This document shows positions 29,969-41,550 of a DNA stretch of 64,000 nt, piece after piece; positions within the stretch are counted from its first letter, which is position 1; each line of letters begins with the position of its first letter. The DNA is from Endothia cerciana (Eukaryota; Ascomycota; Sordariomycetes; Diaporthales; Cryphonectriaceae). The translations under genes were made by a program, and so were the position numbers. Below the pieces are notes generated by a model, which did not search any database, was not told where the DNA came from, and saw nothing but the letters and a program-made list of their open reading frames with translations. The stretch spans positions 1-64,000 of the forward strand of contig JALRMH010000037.1 in the NCBI GenBank assembly GCA_026119935.1, in the 5' to 3' direction.

Positions 29969-32158
29969 TCAGAGACGTCCACCTCTCACAAACTTCATCA
30001 TCTTCCTCTCATCGTCCCATAGCTCCTCCGGTGCCACATCATGCATGCACATCTTGTCCACCTGGATGATCTCGATGACCTTCCTCTCCGACTTCCGCAG
30101 CTTTTGCTGGTTACGCATCCCGCAAGGCTTCATGTAACTCCGGACTAGGAAGCACTGAACAAGCTCTCCATAATGAGATATTGAATCCCTGTTAATGAAG
30201 CGCACGAAGCGGAGTCTCTCATTGTGACTGGCGGCCACCTTTATCATCATCTCTCTCTGGTGTGGATTAAGAGGCGACTGGTCCATTGCTTTGGTGATGT
30301 CGACCGAGATCGCCTCGAGGGCGGTCATGCCGGTAATAAACTTGGAAAAGATGCGGAAGACGGCCTTGTCGCATGAGCTGACTGCCACCGAGGGGTTGTT
30401 TGTCATTGAACTTCATGTGCACGCCCGGGGGGTTGGATATCACTAGGTCGAGGACCTTCACCGATGTCCACGGCGGCGTGAGGGAGTCGAAGTTTTCAAT
30501 CGTCGGATCATACTTGCTGCATTCACCAGGGTTGTATGGGCGAGTCGCAGTGACCTTGATGCCGGCAGGCTTGAGAGCCGGACCTTGGTCCATACTGTGG
30601 TTGAACAGATCCATCGCCCAGTATTCGCCTCTTAGGCTGGGTCCAGGGCGCCAGCCAGGGATCAGATTGGTGTTGATGAAGTCAAGAGGGCCGTCGCTAA
30701 TGGAAATGAAGAGCTTGCGGACCAGTCCGTCCAGCGAAGGCGACGATAGGTACTTGAACCCAGACTCATAGATGCTGTTGAGATGAAGTCGCTTGAGCTC
30801 AGGGGTGCTTGATTCAGAGGTCAGATCCCAGGCCATTGAGGCACTCTCGTGTGGGACCCATAGCTGCAGTTCCTCGAGTGTCTTTGAGTTGAGAAACAGA
30901 TCGAAATACCTCACCTGCGGGGTAGATAGTTGATCATCATCCTCGTAGACGGCGTCATCTTCCTTCAGAAACATGCCGATTCCAAGTTTCAGCGTTCTCA
31001 GGTCCAGCGGCTTGTTAGTCAGGGTGAAGTATCGGTAACAGGGGTACTCGAAGAAAGAAGAGACCTTCTCGAAATCGTCAAGGTCCAGGCCCACCGCACG
31101 GCTATCTCCAGGGGGTGTGGGCGAAATTCCGATGTCGAGATACTGTAGGTCGGGACAGCGGGCAAGAAGTAGAAGCAGATTGCCGGCCATAGCTTCCACG
31201 CTATCAAGTGCTTTGGCAGCCTGTGGTCCACAGAACTCGGAGTCCTGGCTCATGAAACTTGGGTTCAGGTTATGAATGGTAAGCGACTTGAGAGATGGAG
31301 GGGTGCAGAAGTCCTGGATCTGGTAGGGAGAAATCTCCGTGTTCCTGTAACGGCGGATATCGAGGCACTCGAGAAGAGGGAGCCCGTACTCCTTGTTGGC
31401 AGCCCACAGAAAATTATAGAGAATGTTCTCTCTGGTCGGGTAGTCCCATCTGGTGTCACAATATATTAGCTCCGTGTCTTGAATATTCGGGATGGACTGA
31501 CGAACCGAAAGACACGCAGGGCTGGAGTATGACTCAGTAACTTCGTCACCGATTGCCATAGCGATACTGCTGCTTCTATGTCCTTGTCACCAAGACGGAC
31601 ATCATCTAGGATGATAGAGATGGCCTTGGTATATCGCAATCTTATAGGAGGCGTGTCGCCCAGTTTTCGCAGGCGCCGGTGTTGCCGCTGCCGCCATCCA
31701 ACGGGATCAGCAACGAAGCGAAGGTGACGAAATAAGACAGCGCCGAAAGCATTGTTCCAGGTCTTGTTGAAGGCAGCACTTTCTCAAGCATTCAGCCGAG
31801 TCAACCTGTTGAGCAGCTATGAATGATTAGCAATGCACCGTAGATTCGTGGTGTAAACATAGCAAGGGCGGGTGGTTTTCACAAGTGCTTGTATGATCTC
31901 AGGTCGATATTTGAGATGGGGTTGCTGATGCTCTTCCGCGGGTGAAGGGAGGGAGACATGATATGGATAAAATGGTGCAGAGGGCATGGTTTGCTTGATA
32001 GCATAACTTGGTCAAAGGCCGGTGCCGGTGGATTGCGGATAAAGGCTCACCAGGTTTGCAATGCTCAGCAGCAGATCCCCATTACTAGCAAGCTCTTTGT
32101 CCCACTTCTTTGAGCCCTCAAACTCTGGAACTCGAACTTGAGTCCCTTGGGGCGACAT
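29969..32158 (-). pseudogene. F-box/LRR-like gene, probably disrupted
   Basis: The first exon (32158-32051, MSPQGTQVRVPEF to LLLSIANL) ends at GTGAGC. An exon from about 31800 carries the F-box-type segment NKTWNNAFGAVLFRHLRF, but it is out of frame with the spliced start, so a one-base shift is needed near 31770. It continues as IRLRYTKAISIILDDVRLGD and joins RWDYPTRENILYNFLW by an intron near 31503-31453 (donor GTTCGT, acceptor CCAG). A long leucine-rich stretch runs to about 30400, where the frame is lost again: the last ~140 residues (SSCDKAVFRIFSKFITGM onward) are in another frame and no GT..AG intron restores it. Two independent shifts suggest a pseudogene. Sequence error or unrecognised introns remain possible. 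Confidence 0.6.
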
Positions 32159-32473
32159 CTATGTGCCATGCAGACTGGCGAGCTGGTATTTGTTATCGTG
32201 TTGCTTGTGGGAGCTGTTCTGTTGTTCAATGTGGTGCTGCATGGCGTTCTTGATGGCCTTGATCTTGCTCATAAGGCTGCCGTCATGCTGCATGATGGCT
32301 ACTATGACAGCAGCAAGTCTAGCGTTCTCATCTGGGCTGATAGGATCGGTAACAGCAGGGGGTTCGGTTTTCATGTCGCTGGAACCTGTAGAGGGAGCTT
32401 TACCTCCATTGTATAAATGACGGCTCTCGTCGTCTGGGACGCCGTAGGTGTCGTCTTTTTCTTTGTGCGCCAT
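32159..32473 (-). CDS. Small hypothetical protein
   Basis: A 104-residue ORF (MAHKEKDDTYGVPDD start) whose stop directly abuts the ATG of the disrupted F-box-like gene. It is hydrophilic, with a helical stretch around DENARLAAVIVAIMQHDGS. I do not recognise a family. It could be a separate small gene, an upstream exon of the neighbour, or chance. Confidence 0.3.
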   Translation of the reverse strand: MAHKEKDDTYGVPDDESRHLYNGGKAPSTGSSDMKTEPPAVTDPISPDENARLAAVIVAIMQHDGSLMSKIKAIKNAMQHHIEQQNSSHKQHDNKYQLASLHGT

Positions 32474-33985
32474 TGTGCAGTGTTAGGAGGTGCAGGTAGC
32501 AGGGGCAGATAAGGAGTTGCAGCTAATGGGGGATGTCGTCATCGAGGGCGGAGGGTGGACGTGGAGGATTGAAAATTGGAAGTTGGGTGCTGAAGTAGAA
32601 GACCTGACGACGGTGACCCCAAAGGCTCAAAACGGCGGCAAGGGTCGCCTCCCCATTCGGGAATACAAGCCTGCCAAATGAAACTGGGACCCACATGCAG
32701 TCTGCTCTTTTAGACGGCAGGGAATCAAATATTGCCATTTGAGTGCCTTGCAGGCAGCATTCAAGACCATGACTTCGGGATCCCTTCCTCGGCCTCCAAG
32801 CCAGATGACCAAACGCCATCTTTGAGCTGGGATGAGGTCTTCTGTGCGAATGCCAACACCATCGAATTGATAATTCCCATGCATCTGAGCAGCATATGAT
32901 AGCTGTGACTATCTCTTCGTCCATCATCTTCCAGAGGTTAAGGTGAACCGTATAGAAATAACAAGTGGGGGTTGGGAGGTGTTGCGCCGCATCTCAGTCA
33001 TGGACACGATCAAATTCTGATCTCAGCAGAGAGCACAGGGCCTGGAGAAATGACATGGGTCTCGGAGCTGACTCTTCCATACTCGGCTGCCCTTCAGGCC
33101 GAAACACGCACCAACTTCAGCCCTGGCTAAGCAGAGGAGGCATGAAAGTCGGAGTCCCAGCTATTTCAACCGTAATTAACTTCCGGGAAGTGCCTTTAAC
33201 CCGACCCTCATGCGCTTTCTGGATTCCCTGGGAGCCATGAGCCATAAGGAGCTGTGACAAAATCCTCACAGGCTAGAGCAGGATGTTTGATGGCCGGACA
33301 GTCACATCACATCGAAAGGACAACATGAGGTTATCCTATAGGCTCGTCCTAGAGCCGTGGTAGGGGCCGTCATCCTCGGGGACACGATGAGGGTGGGAGG
33401 GAGACTGTAGCTTTCAAGGTACACCAGATGAGGAGTATAGATAACTTAGGTGTAGCACAACAACGGAAAGGGGGCTCGTACGTACTCGAGGCTCAAATGT
33501 GAGCCTGAATGTCCAGGACACAGCCTCGGTTTGTCTCCCATCATGTCCCAAAGCCGTTGAAGGCATGTCGTTGGAATATATGATGACAGTGGTAGGCCTC
33601 GCCAGCAGGGATGGCACCTGACGCCCTACCCCGCGGCGTCATCCCACTGAGGCCCCACCACGAACCACCTTAACGAGCCCGCGGAGGAAAACAGTCCACA
33701 CCAAGACCAAACACCGCAAATAGCCTGAATTCTGGCGTCACCGTCCCCATTGTTGCGTTTTGTCGCTCCTTGCGCTCCAATCACGAATCCGTCCCAGTCG
33801 CGAGGTCGGCGTAGCACTGTGGAACCGGAGCTGGCATAGAACATAAATACAACTTAGCCTACCGACCCTGCAACGTCCTCTTCCTCGCCCTGCTGCTGCT
33901 CCTGCGATAGCACCATCGTTCCCAAGAAGAAGAGGACCCTTCGAAGTTCTGAGATCCATAACGAAAGAACCACGGGACTATCACG
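32474..33985. other. Intergenic, boundary of accessory and housekeeping blocks
   Basis: 1.5 kb with only overlapping short ORFs in several frames and no recognisable family. The last ~300 bases are the promoter and leader of the aldose epimerase gene. Confidence 0.45.
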
Positions 33986-35093
33986 ATGTCTACAACCGAC
34001 GAGATCACCTTCCTGCCCCTCGGCGCGACCCTCCAGACCCTCCCCATCTCAGGCACCAACATAGTCCAGGGCTTCTCCTCCCAGGCCGACTACGAGGCCC
34101 ACAACACCGCTCACTTCGGCGCCACGATCGGGCGCGTGGCCAACCGTATATCTGGCGCGACCATCAAATCGCTCAACGGGAAGTCCTACAAGCTAGCCGC
34201 CAACAACGGGCCCAACAACCTACATGGCGGTCCCAAGGGCTGGGGGAAGCGGATCTGGCAGGGCCCGGAACCTGTAGGCGTGAGGAAGGAGGTGGGCGGC
34301 GACACGCTCAAGAAGGGGGGCGAGAGTGTCAGGTTCAGCCTGACCAGCGAGGAGGGTGACGAGGGATTCCCCGGCACGGTGGAGGCGAGCGTGGTGTATA
34401 CGGCCGGCAAGACGGAGGAAGGCGGGAAAGAGGTGACCGTGCTGGGGATGGACTACGAGGCGAAGCTGGTTGGTGGCGCAGATGAGACTGTCGTCAACAT
34501 GACAAACCACTCGTACGTTCTGCCCACCTTACCTCTCGCCCTTCTGTCGTGCGGCGTGGGATCGTGGCGGGCTAACGGGGGCTAGCTACTTCAACCTCAC
34601 CGGCGGCCCAACAATCGAGGGTACTGAGATCCGCATCCTCACCAACTCCCACCTCCCCCTCGACTCCGGCGGCATCCCGACCTCCGGACCAGCACCCTTT
34701 CCAAAATTTCAGGGTGGCCACGACAACCCCTTCACGCTGGGCGCGACAGAGCCCGACGTCGACGACTGCTTCGTCGTGAATGCAGACCCCGGTTCGGTGC
34801 CCATCGACACACGAAGCCAGCCCCTGAACAAGCTGGTAGCTGCCTACCACCCCGAGAGCAACATCCATCTCGAGGTGTACAGCACCGAGCCCGCCTTCCA
34901 GTTCTACACGGGCAAGCACATCGACATCCCAGCTGTGGGTGGGGTCCCAGCACGCGGATCGAGGGCGGGCTTCTGTGTGGAACCGAGTCGGTGGGTCAAC
35001 GCGATCAATGAGCCCGAATGGAAGAGCCAGATGCTGCTGAAGAAGGGAGAGACGTATGGTGCGACGATCGTGTACAAGGCTTGGAAGGATTAG
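33986..35093 (+). CDS. Aldose 1-epimerase (mutarotase)
   Basis: Two exons, 33986-34512 and 34586-35093 (intron 73 bases, GTACGT..CTAG), encode 344 residues. The galactose mutarotase family signature is present: FGATIGRVANRISGA, NNGPNNLHGGPKGWGKRIW with the catalytic His region, TNHSYFNLTG across the splice join, DDCFVVN, and FCVEPSRWVNAIN with the catalytic Glu. The enzyme interconverts alpha and beta anomers of hexoses in the cytoplasm before the Leloir pathway or hexokinase. Length matches the family. Confidence 0.93.
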
Positions 35094-35190
35094 AGCAGTA
35101 GCTGCGCAGGATAGATCTGGGATGCTTGGATATGGTCGGCGTCTGGGTGAGATTATGCTCATACCATCTTCATAATATGTCCACACAGGT

Positions 35191-37830
35191 TCACCCATCA
35201 TCCATGTCCATCTCGCCTTCGTCGGCTTCTACCTTTACTGCAGGAGCAGGACCCTTCGCCTCCTGCTTCCGATACAGCCCCGCCAGGAAGTCGCTCGTAC
35301 TCGCCTCCTCGATGCCCTTATCCTCGCGCTTGCGCAAGAACCTTGGAAATCTCAAGCTCAACCCACGGTCCTCACTCACCAGGCCGATGGCTGCTGTGTA
35401 TGTGGGACTCAGCGTGATGTCCGCAAAGGCCATCTCCCACACCTCTTGCGGCTCGAACCACACATCTGGCTGGGGGCCACTGTACTCAATAAAGCTCGGC
35501 TGGGTGGTGCTTGTGTTCTGAGGCTCCCTAGTCTCCTCGCCATCGTCGTAGAGAACCCGGTTAGCCTTGTAGAAGGCGTCCGTGAACCCCGAGATGCACT
35601 TCGTCACAACCTCGAGACTGCCGGTCTCGTCGTTACGGCAGGCGAGAAGGATGGGTGACCACCACTTGTTCTTGCGCCCTTGTCCGTGCCAGCCTGCTAC
35701 AGGGATAAGGTCAAGCGTGTCGAAGGTCGTGCCGTAGTCCTTCTTGACCTTAAGCCACGAGTCGAGGCGCTTGTCAGGCTCGTACGTTGCGAGGAGGGGT
35801 TTCCTCCGACCCTTCTTTCTTCCCTTATCCTCGGCCGCGGCATCGTTGGTGGCACCGCCCTTGGTCTTCTTACTCTTCTTGCCCTTTGCCACGGGCTGGG
35901 TCTTCTCAGCTTCTCCTGAGACCTCGCCGCATCCGTCACCCGTGTAGGCAAGGTCGGGCAAGTTGTCCAGGATTTTTACCATGATGCCCTCGCACTTGAC
36001 CTGAGTAGCCGACTTGAAGAAATCTTGGATAGTATCGGGCTCTTGCGATGTAGCATCTAGACTCTTGACCAAGGTAAAGTTGTGTGGCACATCGATAAAC
36101 AGCGACCGCAGTAGGTTGCGACGCTCACGGAAAGGCCTGTCCAGCAGCGGTTGCCCATTGAGATACATCAGGTCGAATGCGAACATGCAGACATCGATGG
36201 TCACACTGCCAATCTGCACATCCTTTCTGGCTCGGTTGGAAAGGGTCTGGAATGTCTTGAGCTCCCCGGTCTCCCTATCGATTGCCACAACCTCGCCTTC
36301 CATGATGAAGCTGTCCACGCCCTCCTGACGAATCTTGGGCATCAGGGCAACCAGGTCGGGGTACTTGTCTGTCATGACTTCTAGGTGCCGAGAGAAGATC
36401 GTCACCTTTCCCTTCTCATCACAGTGTATCTGCGCACGCTGCCCGTCGTACTTAAACTCGCACGAAAACTCTCGGCCGTCCAGCTTGGTGAGCATTTCGG
36501 TAAGGTCCCTGGTGATGCTACCCAGCATAGGACGAAGCGGGACGTGGAGGGTGAGACCGCATCGGATCAACAGCTCGTCGGAGACCCCAACCTCGAGCAG
36601 TACAGGAACAAGGTCGTTGTAGTTTGGTCTCCTGGCGAAGCATGCCTTGACAAGTTCTTCCGCCCTGGCATAGACCTCCGTGAGCTCTTCCTTCCTCATG
36701 ACCGCCAACCCCTTCCTATCGCGAACAGGATAGTAGGCACTGTGCGGGCGCGACAGCAAAAATGCCCTCGAGAGGGCGATGAGCATCGTTGTCTTGACTG
36801 CACCGATTCGGAGGTGCTGGCATAGTGTCCGGACGATGTACCTGCTCTCCTCACCACCTCGAGCATCCTGCAGCAGGCGATCAACGATCCGCTGCTTCTG
36901 TTCCACGCTGCCCTGCCCAGAACTGTTGGCGATATTGACCAGGGATTGGTAGACGCCCTTGATGGTCAGCGGCTTGGGCTTTCGCAGCGTGAAGCGCTGC
37001 CTCTTCTTTGCCTCGAAAGCCACATCCCCAGGGTCGCCGTACTTGTCGTAAATAGTCTTCAACGCCCGCCCGTCCAAACCACAGACCTGCTTGAGCGCCT
37101 TGGAAATTGCGGAGCCGCCGAGACCCAGCTCAAGTGAGATGTAGGGTGGCGAGATGGAATTAGTTGCCAACCACACTGCCGGAAGCAGACTAGACGGATC
37201 AGCCTCGATCAGGAGCCTGACACAGTTGACAAGGGCATCCACAGTGGCGATCCTTTTGGTGGTGCCTCCCACGATCACGAAGCAACGGGTAAGCAGAGCG
37301 TACGAGGCATTGCCGCCTTCTGCTGCCCAAGCCGTCTGCAGATCTGGGATGTACTTGGACGGGTCGAACGTCAAGGGGCTCTCGTCTAGAGGGATAGAGG
37401 TTGAAGCCGTCTCCTCCACGTCGGCCATCGACTGCAGCGACAGTGTGTTCTTCTTGTTGAATCCGGAGATGGCTGGAGGGTCCTGTTGTGGCGTCTCTGA
37501 CGTCCCAGCTTCTTGGGCTGCTGGGCTTGGCTGTTCGACCGGCGTAGCTCCACCATCCCCAGGAACATGCCCACCTCCATTCGTCTGGCCAACCTGATCG
37601 TCCTCCCTGTCCCATTCGGCCTGCAGCTTTCTGGCCAGCTCCTCGTCTGTGAGCTCATGACGAGTGGTATCCTCAGCAGGATCTGCTTCCGACGGCGTCA
37701 CAACGTCGCGCTCCGGATTTGAACGCGACGATCCAGCGTTCTGCTTCTGTTTGGCGAAGAAATACTCGAGACCTTTCGAAGGCTGCTTGACGTCGCCATT
37801 CAGCTTGCGTTTCTTTGCCGGACTCGCCAT
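35191..37830 (-). CDS. cdc9: ATP-dependent DNA ligase I
   Basis: An 879-residue single-exon protein. The active-site motif CEFKYDGQRAQIH carries the lysine that is adenylated. MEGEVVAID (motif III), FDLMYLNG, CEGIMVK (motif IV) and WLKVKKDYG (motif V) follow in order, with the N-terminal DNA-binding domain before them and the OB-fold domain after. It seals nicks in nuclear DNA, chiefly between Okazaki fragments. The N-terminus has a basic stretch (PAKKRKLNG) likely to be a nuclear signal and a PIP-like GLEYFF. A lysine-rich insert lies near residue 640 (GKKSKKTKGG). It is transcribed divergently from the eIF3k gene. The symbol follows the yeast orthologue. Confidence 0.95.
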   Translation of the reverse strand: MASPAKKRKLNGDVKQPSKGLEYFFAKQKQNAGSSRSNPERDVVTPSEADPAEDTTRHELTDEELARKLQAEWDREDDQVGQTNGGGHVPGDGGATPVEQPSPAAQEAGTSETPQQDPPAISGFNKKNTLSLQSMADVEETASTSIPLDESPLTFDPSKYIPDLQTAWAAEGGNASYALLTRCFVIVGGTTKRIATVDALVNCVRLLIEADPSSLLPAVWLATNSISPPYISLELGLGGSAISKALKQVCGLDGRALKTIYDKYGDPGDVAFEAKKRQRFTLRKPKPLTIKGVYQSLVNIANSSGQGSVEQKQRIVDRLLQDARGGEESRYIVRTLCQHLRIGAVKTTMLIALSRAFLLSRPHSAYYPVRDRKGLAVMRKEELTEVYARAEELVKACFARRPNYNDLVPVLLEVGVSDELLIRCGLTLHVPLRPMLGSITRDLTEMLTKLDGREFSCEFKYDGQRAQIHCDEKGKVTIFSRHLEVMTDKYPDLVALMPKIRQEGVDSFIMEGEVVAIDRETGELKTFQTLSNRARKDVQIGSVTIDVCMFAFDLMYLNGQPLLDRPFRERRNLLRSLFIDVPHNFTLVKSLDATSQEPDTIQDFFKSATQVKCEGIMVKILDNLPDLAYTGDGCGEVSGEAEKTQPVAKGKKSKKTKGGATNDAAAEDKGRKKGRRKPLLATYEPDKRLDSWLKVKKDYGTTFDTLDLIPVAGWHGQGRKNKWWSPILLACRNDETGSLEVVTKCISGFTDAFYKANRVLYDDGEETREPQNTSTTQPSFIEYSGPQPDVWFEPQEVWEMAFADITLSPTYTAAIGLVSEDRGLSLRFPRFLRKREDKGIEEASTSDFLAGLYRKQEAKGPAPAVKVEADEGEMDMDDG

Positions 37831-38346
37831 GGCTGCGCTCAGGGCTGATCTTCGAGGCGCAAGTCTACGACCTCCTTGACGAGGCCCTGGTCACCTCATC
37901 TTCGGCGTTCCGGTGATATTGGGTGGTCATTTGGTTATCGTAGTCAAAGGCATCGCCCACGGACATCAAGTCGGTGATGTCATCAAGTAAGTACCTTCGT
38001 ACCCTGACCAGGCTCAGACATCCTGAAGGGCACCGATTGGCCAGGCCGGCATCAGACTTTGGCCGTATTCCGCGCGCCAGGACCAATCCGGCTAGATAGC
38101 TCACAAAGGCCTTGAAAGTGCGACTGGCCAAAGTTTCTGCGGGAAGGTGCCCCACTACCGACCGAATCGAACTCGTTAAAGGACGACGGCACAGACAGAC
38201 TCAATAATTGACCTGGCGACATCCACCCCTCAAACCAAGCGCCTCCCCTTCTTCTTCTCCCTCCGCCGTTTTCTTCCTCCTGCCCTCGACTTCGTTCCCA
38301 GGCCAGCTCCAGTCATACACGGCCTCACCATCCGACGTTGCCCGTC
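37831..38346. promoter_or_regulatory. Divergent promoter, DNA ligase I and eIF3k
   Basis: 516 bases between two start codons, pyrimidine-rich on the eIF3k side. No specific element identified. Confidence 0.5.
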
Positions 38347-39280
38347 ATGTCCAACAGCGAAGATCCACAAGAGCGGCCGGCCGAGGTACACCAGATAATA
38401 AATGGCCTGGAACGATACAACCCAGAGGCAGTCGGCCCTCTCGAGGCATACCTCCAGCAGCAGTGTGAGCAGCGATACTGCGATGGCAGCGCGAACAGGG
38501 TCCTGCTGAAGCTGTACGTGTGCCTCTCCGCCGTTTATCTTCTCATCCTCCTCGCTGTCGAGGTGGTGTACTATGATGATCAAACTCAACCACGTTTCCT
38601 ATTACCTGACGCCTCCGGCGCGTGAAGTGGAAATATTAGCTCTATCTGACATACCACGCCACCCCTCCCAGCTGTCATGCTCCTCACGCCCTTGTTCCCG
38701 AGGTCAGCACCTGTGCTAACTGTGACTGCCCAACGACAGCTACCAACTCAACCCCGACCGCATCAAGGACGAGGTCATCACCAACATCCTCGTCAAGGCC
38801 ATGACCACCTTCCCCTCCCCGCAGTTCAACCTCGCCCTCCACCTTCTTTCCCCGTCCTCCCTCGCCAGCGGCTCCGAGCTGGCTGAGGCCGTCTCCAAGC
38901 TCCGCGCCCTAAACGCCCACCTCGAGGGCGCCTCTTTTGCCCGCTTCTGGGCCACCCTCGATTCCGACGACCTCTATGCCGACCTGACTACCGACATCGA
39001 CGGCTTCGAGGAGACCATCCGGATGCGCATCGCACATCTCGTCTCGGAGGCCTTCAGGGAGGTGCAGACTGTCCCCGTCCTGGGCGACTGGCTAGGTCTC
39101 GAGGGTAAGGAGGCCGTCCAGAAGTTCGTGGTTGAGACCTGCGGCTGGAAGGTGGAGGGCGACAAGGTGATGGTGCCCAAGAACGCCGACAACGAGGCCA
39201 AGAAGGCCGAGATCCGCGAGGACGTCAACGTGGATATGTTCGCAAGGGTCATTCGCCGGTCCTGGGAGGAGGCTGCATAG
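38347..39280 (+). CDS. Translation initiation factor eIF3 subunit k
   Basis: Two exons, 38347-38513 and 38740-39280 (intron 226 bases, GTACGT..ACAG), encode 235 residues, the usual length for eIF3k. The N-terminus RPAEVHQIINGLERYNP is typical, and the join gives LKLYQLNP. The body is helical (DEVITNILVKAMTTFPSPQFN, LHLLSP, FARFWATL), ending in the PCI/winged-helix part (VVETCGWKVEGDKVMVPKN). It is part of the non-core eIF3 complex in the cytoplasm; present in filamentous fungi though absent in budding yeast. Confidence 0.93.
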
Positions 39281-40004
39281 GTTGTCAAGCTTCCGGAACG
39301 ACGGTCGGCGGAGGATGATAAACAGGTGCGGGAGGGCGCACGCGAGGAAGAACGGAAGCAGAAGAAACAGAGCCAACCTAGGAGGAGTATGACGGCTCTA
39401 CCTTGGAGAGGCCGCGCTTGAGGGACTGCATTTGGCGGCAATTGGCGTTCGAGGCTGATTGGGTTTTTTCTCCGGACCAGATGTGGTCCGAAGTCGTGGA
39501 CTTGGTCTCTGTTTGAGAGCAGGGCGTTTGATGCCGGCCTGGGGAAAACAGCAGAAAATGCAAGCCTATCCCCTTCTAGGTTGTTGCGACCTCAGTTCCC
39601 CCCGTCGGGTTGCCGAGCCCCTCTGCTTGTTGACGAACCTGAGGAAAAGGCTCAACATTCCGGCTATTCAATCTCGGTAGTCCTGTCGCGCGCCCTTGTC
39701 ACGACGAAACCATGCAAGGGGGCATAGCGTAGAGGAAGTACCAGCGACACGGAGCAACTTAACTGCCGTGGCCAAAGATATCCATTAAAGAAATGCAACC
39801 TGCACCACGTCCCGGCGCTGGTTCGTGTAACGCACATATATGAACTCGTTAAGATCCCGGATAAACTTGCCGCGGTGCAAGAATTGCAAAAGAGGTCCCG
39901 CCGTATAAGATACCCGCCGCCATGTCCTATGCTCCGGAGGCCCTCGAGTAGCCGGGCCACGACAGTAAACGAGAGACGACGAGGCAGCCTCGACGCAAGT
40001 AGTC
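39281..40004. other. Intergenic, no gene recognised
   Basis: 724 bases between eIF3k and the secreted protein gene. Antisense ORFs here are shadows without motifs; the proximal part contains promoter sequence for 40005. Confidence 0.45.
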
Positions 40005-40829
40005 ATGAAGTCGCTACACGCTGCCACCCTCGCCATCCTGGCATCAGCCCCCGGCCTCGCGTCAGCAGCCTCGTGCGACCGGCCGACCCTCCAGACTATC
40101 ACCGACAGCTACATCTCCGCACAGTCATCGGGATCCCTCACGCCGCTCAGCAGCTATCTCATCAACTCCTCCACGGACAACAGCACCTCCTACACCGAGA
40201 ACTACAAATCCGCCACCATCACCTCGGGCATCCTCAGCCAGGCCCTCCAGCTCGCCCACAACCGGAGCACCCACGACACGACACAGTGTGCCACGTACAC
40301 GGAGCTGATCGTCACGGACCCATCCCACCCGTACGTGATCGGCTCACAGATCCGCCTGTCGTCGAGCGCATCCTCGACCACCGCCACCACGTCCCCATCC
40401 ATCGCCTCCATAGACACCATCATCACCGACGCGGGCGACTGGCTCTTCAACGCGACGGGGACGCTCTACTGGGCCTCGCGCGAGGACTGGTCGCCGATCC
40501 CCTCGGCCGACCAGTCTTCCCGCACGGTCGTCCAGGCTGCGGCGGACGCGTACCTGGACTACTTCTCCAACAAGTCCGTCGTCGTGCCCTGGGGCACGCC
40601 GTGCGACCGCCTCGAAGGCGGGTCGTACACCGGCAACGGGTCGGCGACGGACTCGTGCGACGTCGGCGTGCCGAGCGGGGTGAGCCTGACGGACAGGCGG
40701 TACGTGATCGACGAGACGGTGGGGAGCGTGGATGTGTTTCTGAGCTTTGAAAGTCTTCCGGATAGCCATGAGTTCAGGGTCGAGGAGGGCAAGCTGAGAT
40801 ATGTGCATACCTTGACGGTGATGCAGTGA
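40005..40829 (+). CDS. Secreted protein of unknown function
   Basis: A 274-residue single-exon protein with a clear signal peptide (MKSLHAATLAILASAPGLASA). The mature part has several N-glycosylation sequons (NSS, NST, NRS, NAT, NGS) and four Cys after cleavage (CDRPT, QCATY, PCDRL, SCDVG). The pattern CDRPTLQTITDSYISAQ..GW..W/D..DY, with a central DWLFNATGTLYWA, resembles a widespread fungal secreted family with an SnoaL/NTF2-like shape (I believe now called DUF8021), but I cannot verify this. No catalytic motif is seen. Extracellular location is the safest statement. Confidence 0.8.
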   Translation: MKSLHAATLAILASAPGLASAASCDRPTLQTITDSYISAQSSGSLTPLSSYLINSSTDNSTSYTENYKSATITSGILSQALQLAHNRSTHDTTQCATYTELIVTDPSHPYVIGSQIRLSSSASSTTATTSPSIASIDTIITDAGDWLFNATGTLYWASREDWSPIPSADQSSRTVVQAAADAYLDYFSNKSVVVPWGTPCDRLEGGSYTGNGSATDSCDVGVPSGVSLTDRRYVIDETVGSVDVFLSFESLPDSHEFRVEEGKLRYVHTLTVMQ

Positions 40830-41550
40830 GGACTGCTGGTATGTCCAGGGTAGCTAAATTCTTCCCAGACGAGGATGTATCCAGGGATAGTATGTCTAGT
40901 TCCAACGTGTGTTGAGGTTCGCACCCATCCTCTCTTATAAAGAGCCTTCGCATTCCCGCACATCTGGGCTCTTGGGCACGTCTTCATTCTTTTTGGGAGC
41001 GTCTAGAAAGATCGGCTTTTGCGCTTGTAACTCGCCATCCGAAGTCCGTGCATTGGCAACCCTGTCGCTCGGCTTGTCAAAGGCTGATGCTAGTGACTCG
41101 CGACAGCCCCCATATTATATCTCCCATCTCCATGTGTCGTTACAAACGCTGATTCATACGCTGCCGACTCTTCTACCTCTGAATTCTTCTCTTGTACGGT
41201 GCCTACTGTCTCTTGAATATCTACGTACGTTTTATGTAGCCCCTTGCACTAGCCTGCCCTTTACAGCAGACCGGCGATTTCCTATGCCTGAGACTTCAAC
41301 GTGGCCAGTTCTGTCATCATGCAGATGGTCGCCGATGCCAGATGGATGAAAATTTATAACACGTGAGTGAGATGCTCAGGTTGTAAAGCTATTGTGGTCG
41401 AATTGGCAACATGTGCCATTGATTGCAGACGTTGGCGGTCGTAACTGGGCGGGCTCCCAGTATGTACTCGCTTGCTAATTCCAACACCCATGACAGCTCT
41501 TGTTCCTGCTCGTTGCCGCGATGCCTTTACCCACCAGAGAGTAGGATTCA
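40830..41550. other. Intergenic between convergent genes
   Basis: About 720 bases; no supported gene. ORF 40909-41349 is low in family content and lies in pyrimidine-rich sequence. Confidence 0.45.

Noticed and set aside
40344..40808. Long antisense ORFs inside the secreted-protein gene
   Set aside because: High GC at third positions creates open antisense frames; the sense frame has a signal peptide and sequons.
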